DNA from: Thiobacillus sp.
GTDB taxonomy: Bacteria > Pseudomonadota > Gammaproteobacteria > Burkholderiales > Thiobacillaceae
Assembly (NCBI RefSeq): GCF_024708915.1
Contig: NZ_JANJXQ010000179.1
Coordinates: forward strand, 1-12,277
Direction of reading: 5' to 3'
DNA length: 12,277 bases
Position numbers and translations under genes: made by a program
Part shown: one piece after another, positions 7,309 to 12,277 of the stretch
How the letters are laid out: each line of letters starts with the position of its first letter
How positions within the stretch are numbered: the stretch's first letter is position 1
Notes under the pieces: model-generated
Database searches by the model: none
What the model was told of the DNA's origin: nothing
Seen by the model: the letters and a program-made list of their open reading frames with translations, nothing else

Positions 7309-7857
7309 TTATTTCCGGCCTCCTGTCGGGGTGGACTCGACTGCCCTGATTTCGGCGGTCATGTTGTGGTGGGCGAGGCCGCAATACTCCATGCAGAGCG
7401 CCTTGTAGGTGCCCGCCTTGTGGAAGACGAGCTGCAGCTTGTTGACGTAGCCCGGCATGGCCTGCGTCTGGCCGACCAGGCGCATGTTCTCGTCGTAGAT
7501 GCCGAAGCCGTGGTTGATGTCGCCGCTGGTGACGTGGAATTCCACCGGACGGCCGACCGTGACCTCGCTAGCGCTCAGGGTCCAGTACCACTGGTAGCCG
7601 ACCGCATCGATCACCTGCGGCTTGTCGCCCTTGTGCCGCTGCGCCGCGTCGTAGGGCAGTTCGGACATGGAATACACCAGGATCGGGGTGAGCAGCAGCA
7701 CGAGCGCCCAGAACAGGCCGCGGCGCAGACGGTAGGCGCGCTTCTGCAGCGGCGCGTACTCCGTCCGCCTGCCGGATTTCAGCGCAATGTAGGCGAACAC
7801 CAGGCCCAGGACGGCGGTCAGGGCGACGGTGATCTGCCAGGCGAGTTGTTGATACAC
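7309..7857 (-). CDS. Haem-copper oxidoreductase subunit II with CuA centre (sNOR-type)
   Basis: A 182-residue subunit II. Two membrane helices (about 6-26 and 47-66) are followed by a periplasmic cupredoxin domain. The CuA site is complete: His116 (INHGFGI), then Cys155, Glu157, Cys159, His163 and Met166 in CMEYCGLAHHNM. The aromatic electron-entry stretch GYQWYW is at 87-92. It should accept electrons from a soluble cytochrome c or cupredoxin and pass them to subunit I. It is shorter than usual oxidase subunits II, without a fused cytochrome c. The start is GTG at 7857, fixed by a strong AAAGGAA ribosome site (7864-7870) six bases ahead. First gene of the operon, 47 bases from the sigma-54 promoter elements. 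The letters norS and norY are used for this pair in ammonia oxidisers; I do not assign them individually. Confidence 0.92.
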   Translation of the reverse strand: MYQQLAWQITVALTAVLGLVFAYIALKSGRRTEYAPLQKRAYRLRRGLFWALVLLLTPILVYSMSELPYDAAQRHKGDKPQVIDAVGYQWYWTLSASEVTVGRPVEFHVTSGDINHGFGIYDENMRLVGQTQAMPGYVNKLQLVFHKAGTYKALCMEYCGLAHHNMTAEIRAVESTPTGGRK

Positions 7858-7863
7858 GGACAG

Positions 7864-7870
7864 TTCCTTT
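7864..7870 (-). promoter_or_regulatory. Ribosome binding site fixing the GTG start of subunit II
   Basis: AAAGGAA on the minus strand, six bases before GTG 7857. It is the best ribosome site in this operon and supports the non-ATG start, since no in-frame ATG lies nearby. Confidence 0.75.
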
Positions 7871-7903
7871 CTTGGGGTTGATTATCGAGGTGCCGTGTTC
7901 GAT

Positions 7904-7920
7904 AGCTACAAGCGTGCCAA
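7904..7920 (-). promoter_or_regulatory. Sigma-54 (RpoN) -24/-12 promoter of the oxidoreductase operon
   Basis: The minus strand reads TTGGCACG-CTTG-TAGCT, against the consensus TTGGCACG-N4-TTGCW. The -24 element is perfect, the -12 element has one mismatch, and the GG and GC dinucleotides are exactly ten bases apart. Transcription would start near 7893, giving a leader of about 36 bases that includes the ribosome site. A sigma-54 activator is encoded divergently 180 bases away, which strongly supports function. Confidence 0.85.
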
Positions 7921-7979
7921 TTCCGCATCTATATGTTTTCCCTGATTTATTTTGATTTGCCGTGGTGTTCGCGCTTGCG

Positions 7980-8012
7980 TAACGTCCATGTTGACGTTTA
8001 AAGTGACGTTCA
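7980..8012. promoter_or_regulatory. Cluster of three TGACGTT-like half-sites, candidate activator-binding region
   Basis: Three related half-sites lie in 33 bases: TAACGTCCA (7980-7988, inverted), TTGACGTTTA (7991-8000) and GTGACGTTCA (8003-8012). The first two form AACGTC-N6-GACGTT; the last two are direct repeats 12 bases apart. They sit about 87-119 bases upstream of the predicted sigma-54 start, where enhancer-like sites normally lie, and overlap the putative promoter of the regulator gene. Binding by the divergent activator is inferred. Confidence 0.5.
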
Positions 8013-8019
8013 TTATGAA
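7991..8019 (+). promoter_or_regulatory. Possible sigma-70 promoter of the sigma-54 activator gene
   Basis: TTGACG (7991-7996) is followed after 17 bases by TATGAA (8014-8019), four matches of six to the -10 consensus. Transcription would start near 8026. The -35 lies in the half-site cluster and the -10 in a palindrome, so binding there would repress the regulator's own gene. Confidence 0.4.
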
Positions 8020-8029
8020 CACCCGGTGT
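8008..8029. repeat. Two adjoining short palindromes before the activator gene
   Basis: GTTCAT-T-ATGAAC (8008-8020) is a perfect 6-1-6 palindrome, and ACACC-C-GGTGT (8019-8029) a perfect 5-1-5 palindrome that begins at its end. They cover the putative -10 and transcription start of the regulator gene. They are candidate operators for this or another regulator; no known consensus (FNR, NorR, NsrR) fits well. Confidence 0.4.
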
Positions 8030-8037
8030 GACGCAGG

Positions 8038-9396
8038 ATGCTGACGATCGACATGCTCAAGCTGTTTCTCGACAGCCTAGAGGAAGGCGTGCTGTTTCTC
8101 GACAAGAACCGGCGGGTGCTGGCGGTCAACCGCGCCGCGAGGCAGATGATCCGGCTCGAGGACGATCGCCTGGTCAACCAGCTCTGCCCCACCCTCTTCA
8201 AGGAGACGGCCTGCGCGCAGGCGTGCGAGAAGCGCGGGAGCTGCGCACTGGTTCATGACCGGAAGCCGGGCGGCATGGTCCAGGACATCGTGCTGGAGCG
8301 GCCTGACAACGTCTCCGTGTTCCTGCGGATGTGGTCCATCCTGCTCCCCCCGGCGGAGAACGTGCCGATGCACTACGCGATCATCCTGCGGGACCGCTCG
8401 CACGAAGCCGAACTCGAGCAGGAAGTCGCCGAGCGGCTGCAACTGGGCAGCATGGTCGGCCACGGCCCCGCGATGCAGAAGCTCTATTCGCAGATCCTGC
8501 GGATGGCGCCCAGCCATGCCAGCGTGCTGCTGACCGGCGAGAGCGGGACCGGCAAGGAGCTCGTCGCCAAGGCGCTGCACGACAACTCGGACCGCTGCAA
8601 GGGCCCTTATGTCCCGGTGCACTGCGCCGCGCTCCCCGAACACCTTCTCGAGTCGGAGCTGTTCGGCCATGCCAGGGGCGCCTTCACCGGCGCGACCGCG
8701 GCACGCATCGGCCGCTTCGAAGCCGCCGAGGGCGGAACCCTCCTGCTGGACGAGGTCGGCGAGATTCCGCTCGGCACCCAGGTCAAGCTGTTGCGCGTCC
8801 TGCAGGAGAAGGAGGTGGTGCGGCTGGGCGAGAACACCGCGCGTCCGGTGAACGTCCGCGTCATCGCGGCCACCCACCGGGATCTCGCCGCCATGGTCGA
8901 ACGCGGCGAATTCAGGGAAGACCTCTACTACCGGCTGCGGGTCCTTCCCTTGCACGTCCCCGCGCTGCGGGAACGCAAGGAGGACATCGCCCTCCTCGCC
9001 AACAAGCTGCTCGCCGACCTGGGCCGGCATTACCGGCGCGACAACGTGCGGCTCGCCCACGAGGCGCTGATCGCGCTCGAGGCGTACGACTGGCCGGGAA
9101 ACATCCGGCAACTCTTCAATGCGCTCGAATATGCGCTGGTGCACACCGATGGCCCGACCATCCTGCCGCACCACCTGCCGCCCGAGATCGAATCCGTCGA
9201 CCGCCCCGCATCCGGCCCGCACGCGCCCCGCCCGCTGGCACGGCCCTATTACCGGCCGTTACAGCAGCGCGAAAGCGAAGTCGAAACGATTTCCCGAGCC
9301 CTTGCCGAGACCGGCGGGAACAAGGCCGAGGCCGCGCGCAGGCTGGGCATGTCGCGCACCACCCTGTGGAAGCGGCTCAGGCAGGCCGGCGTATAG
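8038..9396 (+). CDS. Sigma-54-dependent transcriptional activator with cysteine-bearing PAS sensor domain
   Basis: A 452-residue enhancer-binding protein. Residues about 8-120 form a PAS-like sensor domain (LDSLEEGVLFLDKNRRVLAVN opens it) carrying Cys50, Cys59, Cys63 and Cys69 (C-x8-C-x3-C-x5-C). A short coiled linker (about 122-136) leads to the AAA+ domain: Walker A GESGTGKE (167-174), the sigma-54 contact loop GAFTGA (214-219), Walker B LLLDE (235-239) and sensor II WPGNIRQL (352-359). The C-terminus is a Fis-type helix-turn-helix (about 412-452, NKAEAARRLGMSRTTLWKRL). Divergent placement next to a sigma-54 promoter says it activates the oxidoreductase operon. It is not a NorR by its sensor, which is GAF in NorR. 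An in-frame stop at 8029 limits the start to ATG 8038 or ATG 8053; neither has a well-spaced ribosome site. Confidence 0.93.
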   Translation: MLTIDMLKLFLDSLEEGVLFLDKNRRVLAVNRAARQMIRLEDDRLVNQLCPTLFKETACAQACEKRGSCALVHDRKPGGMVQDIVLERPDNVSVFLRMWSILLPPAENVPMHYAIILRDRSHEAELEQEVAERLQLGSMVGHGPAMQKLYSQILRMAPSHASVLLTGESGTGKELVAKALHDNSDRCKGPYVPVHCAALPEHLLESELFGHARGAFTGATAARIGRFEAAEGGTLLLDEVGEIPLGTQVKLLRVLQEKEVVRLGENTARPVNVRVIAATHRDLAAMVERGEFREDLYYRLRVLPLHVPALRERKEDIALLANKLLADLGRHYRRDNVRLAHEALIALEAYDWPGNIRQLFNALEYALVHTDGPTILPHHLPPEIESVDRPASGPHAPRPLARPYYRPLQQRESEVETISRALAETGGNKAEAARRLGMSRTTLWKRLRQAGV

Positions 9397-9397
9397 A

Positions 9398-9412
9398 CGG
9401 ACGCGGCGTCCG
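9398..9412. terminator. Short inverted repeat between convergent genes, possible terminator
   Basis: CGGACGC-G-GCGTCCG is a perfect inverted repeat in the 20 bases between the activator stop and the converging DUF72-like gene's stop. A 5-base stem with a 5-base loop is feasible. No T-tract follows on either strand, so intrinsic termination is doubtful. Confidence 0.3.
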
Positions 9413-9416
9413 CGCG

Positions 9417-9872
9417 TCAGTAGCCCATCACCCGGGCGAGCGTGACGGCCTGCTTCATCAGCGCGAGGTCGCCGCTGCGGCTCAACACGTAGAGCGGCTC
9501 GCCGGTCGCTGCCTGCTGCGCGATGCGCTGCCCCAGCCGGCGCAGGTCCGGCGTCTCGTCCAGCCACCACACGTGCTCCGCCTGCCACGCCGGAGTGGCG
9601 AGCACCACCTGCGGCGAGACAGGCGGGACGACGGCCGCGTCGCCGGGTTCCAGCACGAAATGGAAGCCCTCGAGGGTGTCGGCGAGCCACGCTGCCCACG
9701 TCTCCGGCGACGCGTCCTGCCACAGCGACGCCGGCAGATACACCGCCTCGAACTGGGTGTTGTAGTAGGACAGCCGCCACTCGGCGGGCAGGTCGTCGGG
9801 GTAGAACGCGCCTTCCCACGCCGGGTGCAGCCAGCCGACCGCACCGACCAGGACGAGATTGGCGGCCGCCAT
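9417..9872 (-). CDS. Short DUF72-like protein of unknown function
   Basis: A 151-residue protein without a signal peptide or membrane segment. The opening AVGWLHPAWEGAFYPDDLP followed by EWRLSYYNTQFEAVYLP recalls the start of DUF72 proteins (GxSGWxYxxWxGxFYPxxLP, then LxYYAxxFNTVExN), which are TIM-barrel-like proteins of unknown function. DUF72 proteins are usually around 240-300 residues, so this is a compact or divergent relative; the C-terminal half (HVWWLDETPDLRRLGQRIAQ and LYVLSRSGDLALMKQAVTLA) is unfamiliar. The ATG lies eight bases after the cysS stop, suggesting co-transcription, and the gene converges on the sigma-54 activator gene. The frame is clean and its codon use matches its neighbours. 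Gene call good, family call moderate. Confidence 0.75.
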   Translation of the reverse strand: MAAANLVLVGAVGWLHPAWEGAFYPDDLPAEWRLSYYNTQFEAVYLPASLWQDASPETWAAWLADTLEGFHFVLEPGDAAVVPPVSPQVVLATPAWQAEHVWWLDETPDLRRLGQRIAQQAATGEPLYVLSRSGDLALMKQAVTLARVMGY

Positions 9873-9880
9873 GCCGGCTC

Positions 9881-11245
<1,365 letters not shown>

Positions 11246-11301
11246 GATGCGAACGGCTACGAACGGAAGGGTGACATGCAGGATTCAAGCGGCACGCCGA
11301 C

Positions 11302-11330
11302 TGTCTCAGCCGCGGCGATATTGTTAGAAT
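11302..11330 (+). promoter_or_regulatory. Probable promoter of the TPR-cyclophilin unit
   Basis: TAGAAT (11325-11330) in ATTGTTAGAATGCCCGC is a good -10 hexamer; the -35 position 17 bases upstream (TGTCTC, 11302-11307) is weak. A transcript start near 11337 would coincide with the upstream TTG codon and leaves ATG 11364 as a sensible start. It lies in the divergent spacer with cysS; no clear cysS promoter was found on the other strand. Confidence 0.45.
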
Positions 11331-11363
11331 GCCCGCTTGACCAAGATGATCCGAGCATATCAC

Positions 11364-11933
11364 ATGGCCCTGCCGCGCTTACTTGCCGCCGTTGCCGCCT
11401 GCGCCGTCCTCGCCGGCGCGCCGGTGCTGGCCGATGAAATCCAGGAGATCAATCTGCAGTTCCGCACCGGCGATCTGGGCGGCGCGCTCGATCACGCCAA
11501 CCGCTATCTGGCCCAGAATCCCGGGGACGCCCGCGCCCGTTTCCTGAAAGGGCTGATCCTCGCCGACCAGGGCAAGACCAACGATGCCATCGATCTGTTT
11601 ACCGGACTGACCGAAGACCATCCGGAACTGCCCGAGCCCTACAACAACCTGGCCGTGCTGTATGCCTCGCAAAGCCGGTATGAGGCCGCCAGGAACGCGC
11701 TGGAAACGGCAGTCCGCACGCATCCGGACTACGCCACCGGGCACGAGAACCTCGGCGACGTCTACGCCAAGATGGCGACGATTGCCTATGGCAAGGCGCT
11801 GGCGCTGGACGGCAGGAACGCGACCGCCCAGACCAAGCTCACGCTGATCCAGAACATGCTGGGGGAACAGGCACGCCAACAGACAGCGGCCAAACCCGTA
11901 CCCGGCGCCGGCCAGCCCGCCCCGGTCAGATAA
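11364..11933 (+). CDS. Secreted tetratricopeptide-repeat (TPR) protein
   Basis: A 189-residue protein with a signal peptide (residues 1-23, [18 protein letters not shown]) and about three TPR units in the mature part: around [20 protein letters not shown], the following [20 protein letters not shown], and [20 protein letters not shown] with [19 protein letters not shown]. The tail (about 165-189) is Pro/Ala/Gln-rich and probably disordered. TPR units mediate protein contacts; a periplasmic location next to a peptidyl-prolyl isomerase suggests a role in envelope protein handling, but no function is known. The frame is open back to TTG 11337 with another ATG at 11346; ATG 11364 is chosen because it starts the signal peptide directly and lies downstream of the predicted transcript start. 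The cyclophilin gene follows 68 bases later. Confidence 0.85.
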   Translation: MALPRLLAAVAACAVLAGAPVLADEIQEINLQFRTGDLGGALDHANRYLAQNPGDARARFLKGLILADQGKTNDAIDLFTGLTEDHPELPEPYNNLAVLYASQSRYEAARNALETAVRTHPDYATGHENLGDVYAKMATIAYGKALALDGRNATAQTKLTLIQNMLGEQARQQTAAKPVPGAGQPAPVR

Positions 11934-11940
11934 AGCCCCC

Positions 11941-11967
11941 CCCGGCGCCGCGAAAACGGCCGCCGGG
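11941..11967 (+). repeat. GC-rich hairpin between the TPR and cyclophilin genes
   Basis: CCCGGCG (11941-11947) pairs with CGCCGGG (11961-11967), and CCG/CGG extends the stem across a one-base bulge around a loop with AAAA. No T-run follows, so it may stabilise or attenuate the transcript rather than end it. Confidence 0.45.
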
Positions 11968-12001
11968 AAACCCTCCACGTAACCTCTCTTTAAGGACACC
12001 C

Positions 12002-12277
12002 ATGGTCAAGCTTCACACCAATCACGGCATCATCACCCTCGAACTCGATGCCGAGAAGGCGCCCAAGACGGTCGAAAACTTCCTGCAATACGTGCGCGAC
12101 GGCTTCTTCGACGGCACGATTTTCCACCGCGTGATCGACGGCTTCATGATCCAGGGCGGCGGTTTCGAACCCGGCATGACGCAAAAGCCGACGCGCGCCG
12201 CGATTGAAAACGAAGCCGCCAACGGCCTCAGGAACGAGGCCTATACCATCGCCATGGCGCGCACATCCGACCCCAAT
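12002..12277 (+). CDS. ppiB: Cyclophilin-type peptidyl-prolyl cis-trans isomerase (3' end outside the window)
   Basis: The first 92 residues of a cyclophilin, a peptidyl-prolyl cis-trans isomerase that helps protein folding; bacterial PpiB is about 165 residues, so a little over half is present. There is no signal peptide, so this copy is cytoplasmic (PpiB type). Active-site residues are in place: Arg43 (FHRVI), Phe48 and Gln51 (GFMIQGG), matching Arg55, Phe60 and Gln63 of human cyclophilin A. The segment [11 protein letters not shown] at the window end leads into the usual SATSQFFIN. ATG 12002 has a clear AAGGA ribosome site (11992-11996) five bases before it. Likely co-transcribed with the TPR gene. 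The choice of ppiB over ppiA rests on the missing signal peptide. Confidence 0.92.
   Translation, partial: MVKLHTNHGIITLELDAEKAPKTVENFLQYVRDGFFDGTIFHRVIDGFMIQGGGFEPGMTQKPTRAAIENEAANGLRNEAYTIAMARTSDPN

Noticed and set aside
7940..7965. IHF or FNR site in the A+T-rich stretch near TTTTGATTTGCC
   Set aside because: Only half of either consensus is present (AATCAA core without the distal TTR; TTGAT without ATCAA).
8038..9396. Activator named as NorR
   Set aside because: NorR has a GAF domain with non-haem iron; this protein has a PAS-like domain with four Cys.

Overview
This GC-rich window, with tightly packed overlapping genes, looks like a chromosomal segment of a betaproteobacterium, probably of the Rhodocyclales (Thauera/Azoarcus type). 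That placement rests on recalled gene order (mla operon with trailing ABC ATPase; cysS, TPR lipoprotein-like protein and cyclophilin) and base composition; no marker gene is present.

Left part (1-4576, all minus strand): a phospholipid-transport (Mla/Ttg2) operon, read mlaF, mlaE, mlaD, a TolC-family outer-membrane protein, mlaC, mlaB, and the 5' end of a further ABC ATPase. Neighbouring genes overlap by 4-8 bases or lie close together. The TolC-family gene sits where related bacteria often carry mlaA (vacJ), which is the main oddity here. The ABC ATPase at the window edge has a damaged-looking Walker A motif.

Middle part (4613-7857, minus strand): a four-gene haem-copper oxidoreductase operon: a CuA subunit II, a catalytic subunit I, a SCO/SenC copper chaperone and a CtaG-like membrane protein. 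Subunit I keeps all six metal-ligand histidines but has Asn where oxygen reductases have the cross-linked Tyr. Gene order and this change match the norSY-senC-orf1 clusters of ammonia oxidisers, assigned to the sNOR class of nitric oxide reductases. NO reduction is therefore the best guess, though untested here.

Control region (7858-8037): the 180-base divergent spacer carries a near-consensus sigma-54 -24/-12 promoter facing the oxidoreductase operon, three TGACGTT-like half-sites about 60-100 bases upstream of it, two small palindromes, and a plausible sigma-70 promoter for the divergent gene. That gene (8038-9396, plus) is a complete sigma-54 activator with a PAS sensor domain holding four clustered cysteines. 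Together they form a self-contained candidate circuit: a cysteine/metal sensor activating a copper-haem NO (or O2) reductase.

Right part (9417-12277): a short DUF72-like protein and cysS on the minus strand, then a divergent plus-strand unit with a secreted TPR protein and the start of a cyclophilin peptidyl-prolyl isomerase cut by the window end. I see no tRNA, rRNA, insertion sequence or CRISPR array, and no gene-free stretch longer than 180 bases.
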